Below are positions 34,245 through 45,800 of a DNA stretch of 64,000 nucleotides, in pieces. This DNA is from Heliopora coerulea. Lineage: Eukaryota > Cnidaria > Anthozoa > Scleralcyonacea > Helioporidae. The stretch's first letter is position 1; the number at the start of each line of letters is the position of its first letter. Location: the NCBI GenBank assembly GCA_030142905.1, contig JASJOG010000542.1:1-64000 (forward strand), written 5' to 3'. The position numbers were made by a program, and so were the translations under genes. The notes beneath the pieces were generated by a model that ran no database searches, was not told the origin of the DNA, and saw nothing but the letters and a program-made list of their open reading frames with translations.

Positions 34245-34954
34245 CAAATATATTGCACGCTGATTGAATTGAAATCCATTTATTGACTGTTTTCTTTCCA
34301 TATACAACTTTAAAAACACGATCTTGAACACCCTGAAATCTTTTCATCGTGACGTCCAAGCCGAGTAGCAGTAGGTAGCAATATAAAAGAATAGGTCTAA
34401 TCATAGCTTTGTAAATTGATTCAGCAACATACAGCCATAACCGTTGATCTAAGATGCGTTAATAATTTAACTCTTGAATCAGCCTTCGTAAATAATTTTT
34501 TTAGACTGTTGTTGATACGATAATACATTGTCCATTAAGACCGCCGAATAACCATAATCTGATGCATTATGCATTATAGTGGAACCAGCTATAATACTTA
34601 ACCCTGATGAATTGGCCGACTTCTTCATAGTTCCATATTAAACAACTTCTACTTTCCCTTTCTTTAAATTAATTGTTAAATTGTTACGATCAAGCCATTT
34701 GATCTAACTCTTTACTCAATGCATGCTGAACCACGTTCATATCCATTTCTGAGTAAAAAATTACTAGATTATCTCATATAACATCATCTTGTATTTACGC
34801 AATTCATAAATAATATCATTTATCTGTAGCAGGAATAAAAGGGGTCCCAAAAATTGACCCTTGGGGAACACCGCACGTCACTGGATAATCAACAGAAGTT
34901 GTCCCTTCATATTGAACACATTGCTGCATAATTCGTGGCCACGTTCTCGGCAAC

Positions 34955-35075
34955 AGCCTTTGTCACTCAGTTGGCAGATCACTGCATTAGACAAAATTCG
35001 CAGGGTCGCGTGTTCGATTCCCAGCAGGAGGCCCAAGAGTTGCACTTTTCGCAGCTGGCCCCGATTGGGCCTTAA
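34955..35075 (+). repeat. tRNA-derived SINE of a second family
   Basis: An A-box-like CACTCAGTTGGCAGATCACT is followed at tRNA spacing by the B box GTGTTCGATTCCC, then a different body (GGCCCAAGAGTTGCAC, GGCCCCGATTGGGCC). The anticodon-arm region is unpaired, so this is not a functional tRNA. Confidence 0.65.
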
Positions 35076-35330
35076 AATATAAGATTCTGATACTCGGAAA
35101 ACTTTTCTCTATAATATATATATAAACTGTAGTTTAAAAAACCACGTTATTGACAGACGTTGCAAAGACTTCAGCGGCGATCATCTTTAGGGATATATTA
35201 CACTTTGAAGATGATCTGATTCAGTTTAATTCAGTGTAGCTTTTGGAATTCGAATCTGAATCAGATTGGTTTCGCACGTCTGTAAATAGTTTCTTTAAGT
35301 ACAATGATAATAACAATAACAATAATAATG

Positions 35331-35420
35331 ATAATAATAACGATAAATCTTTATTGAGGATACCAATATCACATAAGCGTTTTGCATAAAGGTCGTCAGT
35401 GACAGTGGCGTAGGAAGCTA
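35331..35420 (+). repeat. Left ~90-bp direct repeat flanking the R2-like LINE
   Basis: TTTATTGAGGATACCAATAT through GACAGTGGCGTAGGAAGCTA recurs at 37786-37875 with only a base change and a one-base gap. It ends exactly where LINE-coding sequence begins. It includes the first 18 bp of the MITE at 37858. Confidence 0.85.
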
Positions 35421-37785
35421 TCACGATCGACGAAAGAATGCTTAAGCAAAAGCTAACCAAAACATCCAATTGGAAGGCTTCGGGTCCAGATGGTATACAG
35501 GGTTTCTGGATTAAGAACTTGACCGCCCTTCACTGAAACACTTTGGAAAGTCTAGTAAGGAAATTGACTCCCTGATTAGGACGGTATTTGTATTTAGCCA
35601 AGATAAACAAATGGAGTTTGGAGTAAAGAAATGTGGGGTGGTGACAATAAAAAGAGGGAAAGTGATAACATCTGACGGTATACAGCTGCCAAATGGGGAA
35701 AGCATAAAAATTGTCGATGATGAAGGATACAGATATCTGGGTATGCTAGAAATTGACCAGATAATGCAACAACAGATGAAGGTATTAATCCAGAAAGAAT
35801 ATTTGCGAAGGACAAAGAAGATCTTTAAGTCAAAGTTGAATGGAAAGAATATTGTGCTAGCAATTAATTCCTGGGCGGTGTCTTTGATGCGGTACGGAGC
35901 TGAGATAATCGATTGAACCGATTAGGAGCTGAAGACATTAGATAGAAAAAACCGTAAGAAATTGACAATGTATGGTGCATTGCACCCAAGGAGTGACGTA
36001 CATAGACTGTACTTGATTAGAAAAAGCAGAGGGAGAGGACGTATTGGAGTTGAAGAGGGTGTTAAGTCAGAAAGAAGTAATTTGGCACTGTACGTGAGTA
36101 GACGGCAAGGTGAGATGGCGAGAGAGATCGTAAGGGAGGGAGTGGTTAACATCGAAGGAGTCAAAGACGGGAGCAGTTTAAGGAAAGAAAATAAAGAAAA
36201 CCACCAACGACAGTGGCATGAGAAAGCACTCCACGGGTGGTTTATAACAGCAGTAAAAGATGATATGGATAAAGAGAAAAATTGGGAGTGGCTTTGCTAT
36301 GCGGGATTGAAGAAAGAAACAGAGAGCACAATATTTGCAGCACAAGAGCAGGCAATCGCAACCAATTCAATAAGACATTCAGTGTATAAGGAGAATGTGG
36401 CAAATAGCTGCAGAATTTGTGGTAATGCAGAGGAAACTGTGGCGCATATAACGACCGAGTGCCAAATGTTGGCACAAAGATACTACAAGGAATGAAAGAC
36501 ATGATCAAGTAGCAAAAGTGGTACGCTGGAAATTATGCAAGAAGGCAGGAATTCCCTGCGAGGAATCATGGTGCAAGCATGCACCTGAGATAGTGATTGA
36601 AACAGATGAATTCAAGTTATTATGGGACTTTCCGATACAAACGGACAACAAGCTGGATCATAATAGATCAGATGTAGTTGTAGTGAATAAATCTAGGCAG
36701 TCATGTCTGTTGGTAGATATTGCTTGTCCCTTCGACACAAGAATTGTGAAAAAAGAGAAGGAGAAGATTGATGTGTATCAAGATTTGAGATGAGAACTAA
36801 AACGATTGCGGAATCTCAGAGAAGTAAAGATTATACCGGTGATCATTGGAGCCCTGGGAACAATTGGAATGAAACATAGAAAATGGCTGGAACTAGGGGT
36901 GCACCGGATAGTGTTTTTTTATAGCCGGCCGGATACCGGATTTACCGAATAATTGAAAATATCTGGCCGGATACCGGTATTTTGGATGAAAAGCTTGCAC
37001 TTGCCACAAATCAATCAATTATTACCCAAATTAGGTTTGGATTGAGAGGAGAAAAATTAAAACTTTACACTGAGGTTCAAATGTGATTTGTCTTTTTTTG
37101 CAAGTAGTTACTTTAAAACATTACTTGTTCACTGGCGTTTATAATTATTACAAGCATTAATTAGACAAGTTACGAGTTGCAACTTGCAAATGGCGGAAAA
37201 ATGCAACAGAACTGAAGATGAACATGAAGATGAAACTCCTTTTCATTCATCACAATGCAAGAAAATTCTGAGAATGCCACTATATAACAAACTAGAGTGG
37301 GACTACAAACAACTTTGTGTAAAATGGTTGTTATGCGCATCAAAATGTGTCACTTATTGAAATTGTTATCAAGTAACAGACAATTATCTTCTGTTTATTT
37401 GTTAAAAAATAACGTTAGATCAGAACACGAGTTTACATTGTTTCTTCCATTAATGTCTATTGTTAGTATGGTACAAGTAACACAAATTGACAATTGTCTT
37501 CAGAAAAGTAAATTATTCGGTATCCGGTATCCGGCCGGATATAAGAAAATAACCGGCCGGATACCGGATAGTCCCATTACCCTACTATCCGGCCGGATAC
37601 AATATCCGGTGCACCCCTAGCTGGAACAGATCGATATTAATTGTAAGAAAGTAGCTTTATTAGGAACGACAAATAATAATCGGAAAAGTTTTAGATACCT
37701 AAGGGCAAGAGACTTGGCTTGATATCTAATTTATACTAAGATCATTTACCAGTGGACATTTATGTGCACTGTGAGAAGAAATATT
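35421..37785 (+). mobile_element. 5'-truncated R2-like LINE with restriction-like endonuclease
   Basis: Coding sequence begins inside the reverse transcriptase (NWKASGPDGIQGFWIK). It then has a deletion of the RT core and frameshifts near 35530-35611. It continues with RYLGMLEIDQI, MYGALHPRSDVHRLYL and a zinc knuckle CRICGNAEETVAHITTEC (35962-36495). After a further frameshift come RHDQVAKVVRWKL and the endonuclease block DVVVV...LLVDIACPFD (36518-36793). These are hallmarks of the R2/R4/NeSL-type group with a C-terminal restriction-like endonuclease. The usual RPD is RSD here. A hAT MITE interrupts the last part; the tail resumes at 37628. It is dead, and split by nested insertion. Confidence 0.85.
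36894..37619 (+). mobile_element. hAT MITE with GGCCGGATA palindromic ends, copy 1
   Basis: A 726-bp element with inverted ends TAGGGGTGCACCGGATA. Both sides are flanked by an exact 8-bp duplication GCTGGAAC (36886-36893, 37620-37627), diagnostic of hAT insertion. Subterminal blocks repeat CCGGCCGGATACCGG several times. Its interior is shared almost unchanged with the inverted copy at 53725-54407. The small open frame inside (37297-37620) is not considered coding. Confidence 0.92.
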
Positions 37786-37875
37786 GATAATAATAACAAT
37801 AAATCTTTATTGAGGATACCAATATCACATAAGCGTTTGCATAAAGGTCGTCAGTGACAGTGGCGTAGGAAGCTA
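37786..37875 (+). repeat. Right ~90-bp direct repeat flanking the R2-like LINE
   Basis: Second copy of 35331-35420. Here the sequence runs on into the complete MITE (AGCTAGTTGAACGGGG), which shows this side is the original continuation of the target. Confidence 0.85.
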
Positions 37876-38385
37876 GTTGAACGGGGGGGTCAATAACAAA
37901 ATTTTAGTTCAGGGTGGGCGTTTTTACGTAAATGTTTTCGCAGCCTAGATTGTTGACAATACTGGGACAATATTTGAAGTGATACTTCTATAGTAAAGCA
38001 CATTTTATGCTACCGAGAATGGAATGTTTCCGTGGATTAGTAATTTGTGCATTAAGAGACTAAATACAATTATAAAATGTTGTAGCTTTTTTAACCCTTA
38101 TGAAGTGACCATACATTTAGCCCGAGTTTTAACGGCATCTTCGGGCAATTCTAAATCGTAGTAAAGTATCAACCATCATCAAAATGTGTACAGTACATTA
38201 GATTTTTAAATATTTTATATTTTAACTTGAAAACGCAAATACGTGCAATGGGAAAAATTAGAAAACACTTTGCATAGTGTAACCATACCTGTTTTTAAGG
38301 GGGACTGAGCAACATTGTGGTTCCCTAAAATAAACTGTCAGGGAGGCTGCAGCCTCCATGGCCCTCCCTGCATCCTATGCCGCTG
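37858..38385. mobile_element. hAT-like MITE with CAGTGGCGTAGGA ends
   Basis: The left end CAGTGGCGTAGGAAGC and the reverse complement of the right end (CAGCGGCATAGGATGC) match at most positions. The flanks GTCAGTGA and TTCAGGGA agree at 6 of 8 positions, fitting an old 8-bp target duplication. 528 bp, non-coding. Confidence 0.65.
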
Positions 38386-38389
38386 TTCA

Positions 38390-40955
38390 GGGATAATATA
38401 AAAATTAAACTGATATGACAAATGATGTTATGTAATAAAAAACATAAAATTAAATTGAAAATTTAACAGAATTGGTAATTGAAATTAAATTACAAATCTA
38501 CAGCTTCATCTGAAAAGTAAGTCTAGCAGGCAAACATCGAACACCTCAAAACCTCCTGTAAGGGTAAGTATGGGAAATCAGTAGGTTGTTATTAATAAAA
38601 TTCTGTGGTATTTTGGGTGTGCTTGCAAACTAAAATTAATGCATATTTTATACCAAGTTTCAAGCATTCAGATACCAAGGACATTTGATGCCCCAACCAA
38701 ATTTAACTTGTGGTACCCCCTTTCTCCATTGCCAACATGGGGAATAACAAAAATAACAGTAATGATAGTATGAAAATATTAAGTGGGATAAAATATTAAG
38801 TGGGATAAAATATTAAGTGGGATAAAATAGTAACAGTCTTTATGAAGTTTGTATATTTCTGGTATACAACATAGTTTTTGCTCCAATGATATCAAAATTT
38901 AGGCCCCAGGAAAAAATTAATTCTCAGGAGTATTTGCTCCTTTCTACCCCATCTTCCTTGGTATGTCACTGGTTTCGAGCTTTTCAGTACAGCCAAATCA
39001 TATGAAAATGTGCTTAAAAACTAAACAGATGAGAAATTGGTAAAAGGAAGTGAGCATGTGAACAAAACCAGGAAGGCAGTAGTAGTAGTGTTGCTAATAT
39101 TTGAAACTTGACATAACTGCAGTCTGGAAGGCTTATGCCACTAGCTCACAGCATGATCGACAATTAATAAATAAAAAATCTTAATTCTACCTGAACACTT
39201 TGTAGAGTAAATTAAAAACCTTTTGTGCTTCCATAAACAAGTCATCTACCTGTTTATAAGGTGGAAGTAATACCTATGAAAGGAAAACAATAAATCATGA
39301 TGCTGTTCACCCAAGTTGAAATGTAGTGATGTTTTCTAAATAGTTGGTTGGTTATAGTTCATGTTCAGTCTGTACTAGTAAAATGTCTGACCTGTACTTA
39401 GCAGCCAGGTATCTCAACTTGCCACAATGGTCTTTGTGCACATTTGACATCAGTCTGATATTTCATTACATCAAACTTCAACCTCAGCCAATAAATTGTT
39501 AATGCATAATTGTTTGAGTCAAGTTATAAAAGTGTCTTCAAAAGTATCACCAATGTGGAGCCTGCAACAGCATTTCAGATTAATACTTTAACAATAATCC
39601 AGACCCAGGCACAACTACTGATGTTTGAGTGCAGCACACTGTCTGAGTATTTGCCAATTACCTGAGCACATGAATCAAGTATTCACAGGTTCAAACAGCC
39701 AAGTACCTGAACAATGCACAGTATTGAGTGCCCAACTGCTGAGTGACAGACAGTCCTTGGCATTCAATGTAACATTTCAATTCTTTTGTCCCCTTGCCCA
39801 CTATGCAAAGCATGGTGCAAGGGTACTAATCTTGACATGGTGGAATCCTTTTACACATGTGGTGACTAAGGAGAAAAATTTTCACAGTGTCTATGTTTGC
39901 ATATATATAGGTATCTATCCATGGATTCAGGTCACTCAAGAATGCCATGTGCAAGCTCAGGGACTGGTGTGTCATTGACCAAACTTTACTTAGGTTGCTT
40001 AGATCTGTATTAAAGCAAATTGATTTGGTCTCATTCTTTTTTCCCTTGCAGTAGATACTTTTCCAGATAATGAAATGCACTGTGAAGTAGAAATGAACAG
40101 TTATGAACATCAACATTCAGTAAGAGTGTGACTTCACTGAAGTTGAGTATTTGCAAAAATCTCAATCATACAAGCAGATTATGAGCACAAGTGTTTGAAA
40201 AATGTCTTTAGCAATGCTAAAACTGAGTATTGTTCACAGGTGTCCTGGGTCTGCTATAAAAATTAAATCCAATACAGTACTTAAGAGAATGTTTACTGAG
40301 ATAAAATTATTATTATAAGAACCTTAACTGTTCATATGAATGCAGCTTCATATGTTCACCTGATAACCTGTGTAAAAAATTATATAACCTGTATATACTC
40401 TAATTGTAATACACTAAATACTCTTCATATGTCAGTTTCGTGAATTAAGAAATAAACTTACTGTTAGTACCAGTTAAGTTTAGGATTTTGTGGTTAGTTC
40501 AATTCAACCAGAAAAACATCTTGTGGATTGCAAGGCATAGTCAAGTGTTTTCAGGTATTTTACCAGTTGAAATGGCATCATGAATGTTTCAATAAACAAA
40601 GTTTTTTTTTATTTCTCTTGATAAGATCCATGTCTCTGTACTCCAAGAGAGAATGATGCTCATTCCATCAGAGTGTGCATAGGTTTAAAGATACATGTTA
40701 TTTTATAAATGCACATAAGTTATGCTGTATTTGTAACGTATGTGATACAGGAACTTTATGTTCACTCATTTTTTCAAGTAACTCTATTTTACACAATAAG
40801 GGTTAGACGTTTTAAGAGAAAAATTCAAAACAGCAGTGCAGTAACCAGCTTTGGAAGATTTAACTGAAAAATCAGTAGCCTTGAGTACACATGAAATTTT
40901 CCTTTCATGTTATACTATGAATGGTTATGTATCAAACACTGTTCACAGATGACTT
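38390..40955. other. AT-rich sequence, probably intron
   Basis: Apart from the candidate minus exon at 39191-39273 and a threefold tandem GGGATAAAATATTAAGT near 38780-38825, no gene or element could be supported. Confidence 0.35.
39191..39273 (-). CDS. Candidate internal exon joined in phase to 31577-30781
   Basis: An 83-bp exon with a strong acceptor (TTTTCCTTTCATAG) and a GTAGAA donor. The only open frame reads VLLPPYKQVDDLFMEAQ then KVFNLLYKVF and leaves AG, which completes an Arg codon with the first base of the exon at 31577. No family recognised. Confidence 0.45.
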
Positions 40956-41035
40956 TGACAAAATCTCAATTGGCAGGACAGCAGCCCAAAAACCAGACAG
41001 GGCAAGTTCAAACCCCAAACAAGTCATCAAAATAT
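40955..41035 (+). repeat. Decayed tRNA-derived SINE head
   Basis: ATCTCAATTGGCAGGACAGC (A box) and GGGCAAGTTCAAACCCC (B box) lie at tRNA-like spacing. No clear tail. Confidence 0.45.
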
Positions 41036-42403
41036 TTTGGCTGATCTTTGCAGAATAGAAATTGTGGGAACCACTGAGCATGCATTTGGATAAAATACAA
41101 AATATGTTGACAATATTTGGAGTTACCATTGTTCTGTATTTTTGCAGAGTAGGAAGGTTGTGAAATTATCTAGGCACGTCTATCACTATGAATGCACCAG
41201 ATAGTGATTTTATTATCTGGCCAGATAGCAGAATATTTGATTTACAATTATGTAAATTAATAAACCATTGCTATACAGTCTGGTTTTGCTCAATTTTATT
41301 CCTTATTTCCTTTGTTTATTCCTTTATTTCTAGAGCTACACTGTTGTGACTGTTGCTGGTTATTACACATAAATATATGCTGAATATTAGGCTATTTTGG
41401 ACCTGTGATCTTATTTCAAACAGCATCTGAACTACCAGTAAACCTGTTAAACTGAAAACAGCTCAGTGTGGCAATACTAATCTTGCAGTCAAGGTTGAGC
41501 TTCCTTTGTGTTTGAATACCAGCAAAATTCTCTATTTGAGAGATTTTGATATGTTTGGGATAATTTTGAGCCCTTGCAATGGTATGGTCAGTGGTAGACA
41601 GTATTGGTAATTCTTATCATGTTGTGCATCCATGAGTTTGCACTCTCTGCTCTTTGTGTCAGTTTTAGGTAGATGTCTTACTGTTACAACATCAAATTCA
41701 ACTTTACTTGTTAATGGAAGTATTCATCAAGTTCATGAACGATTTAGCTACATTTCATGCATTGCAAACATGGCTCTGCCTACCTTGCAGCTTCTCACTT
41801 TCTCTATGAAATGGCTGGTATAAAATGTAAATACAAATAACAAGCAGAAGATGCAAAAAAAGCCATTAAAGAAAGTAATAAGGAAAATATATTTTTTAAA
41901 CCCATTAAGGGGCAAAAGGGCACTGGGTATAACGTATTAAAAAGTTAGAGTTTCATATTTTCATTTTTTATAATGCTGTATGTCTTTTATAGTTGACATA
42001 AGAGCACATTTGCATGTGCACATCATAATTTTCAATTGATCATTGATACACTGTTTATATTGGTTTAATTAGAATTAGAAACTAACTGGTCACCAACCAG
42101 CTACTTGTATACCCTTTTTAGGTCATCAGTCAGACTATTTTTGTAGAAATTTTCACAGTCTGGCTGGATAATCTCTCCGGATACTGAATTGGGTACACTC
42201 CTGCTGGTTAGCATTCAAAGGGCTACCTGATGCAAGCAGAAGTTTCTGTTAATTAAATAATTAATCAACTAACTGATGATATAATTGCCATAATTAACCT
42301 TAAATAAATACTTACAGTTCATCTCTATCTTCAAAACATACAGAACTAATTAATTATGTTATCAAATTATACTATTTTAATACATTGTTTAACTATTGTT
42401 ATA

Positions 42404-42567
42404 AGTAACAGCATGGCATTCAGGTCAATTAGTGATTAAATGTACCTGAAAGCCAAGAGACGTTTAGTAGAAGTCCCGAGGCGCTGCGTGCCTCGGGACT
42501 TTTACTAAACCTCTCGAGGCTTGAGGGACATTTAATCACTTATGGACCTGAATGCCATGTTATTACT
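42404..42567. repeat. MITE with AGTAAYA(N)CATGGCATT ends, copy B
   Basis: Inverted arms AGTAACAGCATGGCATTCAG and CTGAATGCCATGTTATTACT surround a second palindrome (AGTCCCGAGGC / GCCTCGGGACT). It shares the right outer flank (ACTTTGTAATATCAT) with the left outer flank of the 30.2-kb element, so the true termini may extend further. Confidence 0.65.
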
Positions 42568-42639
42568 TTGTAATATCATAACTGCCGAGACAATAAAACG
42601 GTTTAAATTGGTTTAAATCATATAAGGTTATGCATATAC

Positions 42640-42740
42640 ATGAGGTACGGTTAGTAACTAATCATCCCGTGGTACGATTAGAAACTAATCATACCTAATG
42701 TTTTAATAATGAGGTAAATTAGTCAGTAATTGCACCTCAT
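42640..42740. repeat. Mini-MITE with ATGAGGT ends
   Basis: A 101-bp inverted repeat: ATGAGGTACGGTTAGTAACT at the left, and ATGAGGTGCAATTACTGACT as reverse complement of the right. The motif TTAGxAACTAATCAT repeats inside. Confidence 0.6.
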
Positions 42741-42876
42741 GAAACAAAGAAATACGAGGTAGCTATGATATTATTAAAATAATTATGATCACAATTATTG
42801 TCATAACTAACAAAAGAATCATGACGTACCATAAATGAGAATCCACCAATAAGAAAATTAAATTTCCATAATTCAC

Positions 42877-45800
42877 CTTGATTAAATATCCTCAGTACAT
42901 CTCTCTCATCAAGGCAGTCATGAAGCATTAAATCAGGATCTAATTCACTACCAAACTTATTCCTTACTGTCTTGTAACTATGAGTTCAATGTGAAAATAA
43001 AAAATGTTACAATTAAACTGTTCTCTGTGGAAAAATTATACAGGATTGCAGCACTTGTGAACCAATAATGACAATGGAATTATTGTCTTAAGGTGCTGCA
43101 AGTTGCTGTAGTAAACTTAGTAGCAGTTAGCTACACAATGACTGTATTAGCAATCTCAAAATATTTTATGGTATATTAATTCAACAAGATGGCGTTTGGA
43201 CATTCGTTTTGTTCGTCTGTCATAATTTTATGTTTCAACTTGATAATTTTACATCAGGACAAATCTGAGAGATTTAATGTGACCATAACACCATTTGATT
43301 TCTCCATGGCCGGATGTTTACACGTCTATCAAGTTTTAAATCGTCCTGTTGTCCTGAACAGCAAACCGACTTCTGGGAAGAGAAAGATGGCGTATTCAAC
43401 CAGCGTCAAGCTTTCAAAGCTATTACAGCTTATACAGGTTGGTCTGATTGCACCACAAATGCACTCACGAAAATACGACGTCGCAAATAAGATTAAACAA
43501 TGTAAACAAAGATCATCGGGCAGGTTTACAGCGGCAAATATGCGAGAGAAAGTCAATTTGATATATTTGGTTACCAACCTTACATCTACTGTTTCAGAAT
43601 CATCCTTAGGGTATTATGAAATGATAACTTCACAGTTTCAAATCCCGCTCGAGTCAACATTCTTCGGTTGACTTCGGCAGTGTAGGTTAATTGTGAAGTT
43701 ACATCTACTGAATCCATCTATTTTATAACAACTTACACCATGCTAACACCTTCACGATTTACAACAGCACTTCAGGATGTAAGACACTGGTTATTCCCAC
43801 CGGTATAGCATTGCCTTTCCTTAACTCAACACCGAACTACATTGACACAGACAACGATGTTACGTTACCCCCCAGAGACGCACTGTTGCATGTTTCTCAG
43901 TTATTCAGCATTTTTATACATACCTTAACGTACCACATAGATCTAACAAAGCGTCTTTTATGGAAACCTTTCCTGATACAGAAATCTAAAATATAGAACG
44001 AAGAGTTACCTAACATAAACGTCAAACATGTAACATGGTAAATGGTTTGAACCTGGGAGAATCGTGACATGTTTGAGGAAGTTGATCGTCCAGGTTAGTG
44101 TAGTCTTGAGAAAGACTGTTGGTTGAAGTGACTGACGTTTCGACAGCCTTAGCGGCGGTCATCTTCAAAGTCAAAAGTCTGAAGATGACCGCCGCTAAGG
44201 CTGTCGAAACGTCAGTCACTTCAACCAACAGTCTTTCTCAAGACTACACTAACCTGGACGATCAACTTCCTCAAACATGTCACATGTAACATAATTACAG
44301 AGAAAATGAGGAAAATAATGTGATAGAAAGGAAGGATATTAAAATCGCTTACTGTATATGTCTTGTGATTCATATATACATAAAAAAGCATAGTTCAAGG
44401 CGAGTGTCACAACAATATATCTACTGATGTTTCTCGGTTTCACCATTCCTACCAAGCCGCCATTTTAATTTAGGGGTGCCAGATGGCCTGGAAACCAATA
44501 AGCCAAACTCGAGGCAAAAATTTTTGGGGGAATAACTTTGAATGAATATGAATTCTTTGAACGAATTTGAATTCTTTGAATGGGATGCTTGGGAACCAAG
44601 CCTATGTGACGTCATATGTCAACATGTCCTCACAATATGGTCCTCACCCTTATTTTGACGATACAGGTGTTTATTTTCGCTTGAACTGCGCATCCCCTTT
44701 AAAGTTTACGATTAAGTTCAGGATTAGGATTAGGATTAGGGTTACGGTTACGTTAGGGTTACATGACCCTAACGCTAATCCTAACCCTAATCCTAACCTT
44801 AAAGCTAATTTGATGATTATCATTTTAGTAAGATGCGCAGTTCAAGCGAAAATAAACACCTGTATAGTCAACGGGGAGGACATGTTGACAAACGACGTCA
44901 ACATAGGCTTAGTTCCCAAGGATCCCATTCAAAGTGATCCCAAAAACTTTTCTTGCAAACTTGAGACCAACGGATAAGATAAGCCGACCACGAGGTATAA
45001 AAAAGCCCAAAAAATGCCAAGAGACCCAACCACTGTTTTTTTTCAGTTTGTACCAGGGTAAGAAGCTAACAATCCGTTTATTGGTTATAATGCAGTCTGA
45101 CGGGTTTCACAAGTGAATAAAATTACAGTATTGAACTTAACTATGAACAAAAAAAAGAACAGAACAAGGGGGTATTTCTTTAGTAGTTTACAAACCCTCT
45201 AAATCAGGGGGGTGCCAGAGGAGCTACAGACCCCTCTTCGGGGAACCATAGCCTCCATGTAGGGTTAAAAATTGACAATTCGCCGATGAATTTTCACTGA
45301 TGATAACAAATTCATATATTGTACAAACTATGAGTTTTTGTTATTGATTTAGCCAAGAAACGTAATCACTCTTCTCTTCATGTTAAATCTAAAAGTAAAC
45401 TATTTCTAGTAAGTTGTTGCAATTATTCTAGCGAAAAATAACTTGTTTTCTACCTTCAAATAAGGAATTATAAAGAGGGTTGGTTTAGCTCCCCCGTCGG
45501 GAACGTTAGCCCCTGAACCGGGGAATTCCTAGCGCCACCCCTGCAGTCTAAATCCATCTCCTCATAATTAATTCATCAACTTAGTCAGACTGATCAAAGA
45601 AATCAGAGGGAGTCTTGCTATTTTATATGTCTGAATCAAGTAATTCTAGCATTCTTGAGCTTGTAATGAAATCTTTCCTGCATTTGGCTCGGAAAATTAA
45701 AGTAAATGAGTGAAAATTACATTTGTGAGCCTACTAAATTACGGGGTTTTGTCTTCACAGAGGCAACGTAGGAAGATTCGCTCAACCACAGTATTGCATG

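Larger units (their letters stand above)
32996..34890 (-). pseudogene. Degenerate LINE reverse transcriptase, interrupted by a MITE
   Basis: Read on the minus strand, 34890-34820 gives TCGVPQGSIFGTPF, the reverse transcriptase motif-B region of non-LTR elements, followed by many stops. The part at 33211-32996 gives LPRVKSENGRKTFLFPAAKH, the usual C-terminal tail of CR1/Jockey-type LINEs. The two parts are separated by the element at 33261-34244. The copy is 5'-truncated and old. Confidence 0.7.

Noticed and set aside
37297..37620. 107-codon frame, repeated as 81 codons on the minus strand at 53758-54003.
   Set aside because: Lies inside both copies of a hAT MITE and includes its palindromic ends; similarity reflects the repeat, not a conserved protein.
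43189..43671. 160-codon plus-strand frame beginning [16 protein letters not shown], with an apparent hydrophobic start and an upstream CAAGATGGCG.
   Set aside because: No family match, no splice context, and composition not clearly coding; left unannotated, though a short gene cannot be excluded.
44567..44977. 136-codon plus-strand frame containing NPNPNPNL.
   Set aside because: The Asn-Pro run is the telomere-like repeat read in frame inside a foldback element.
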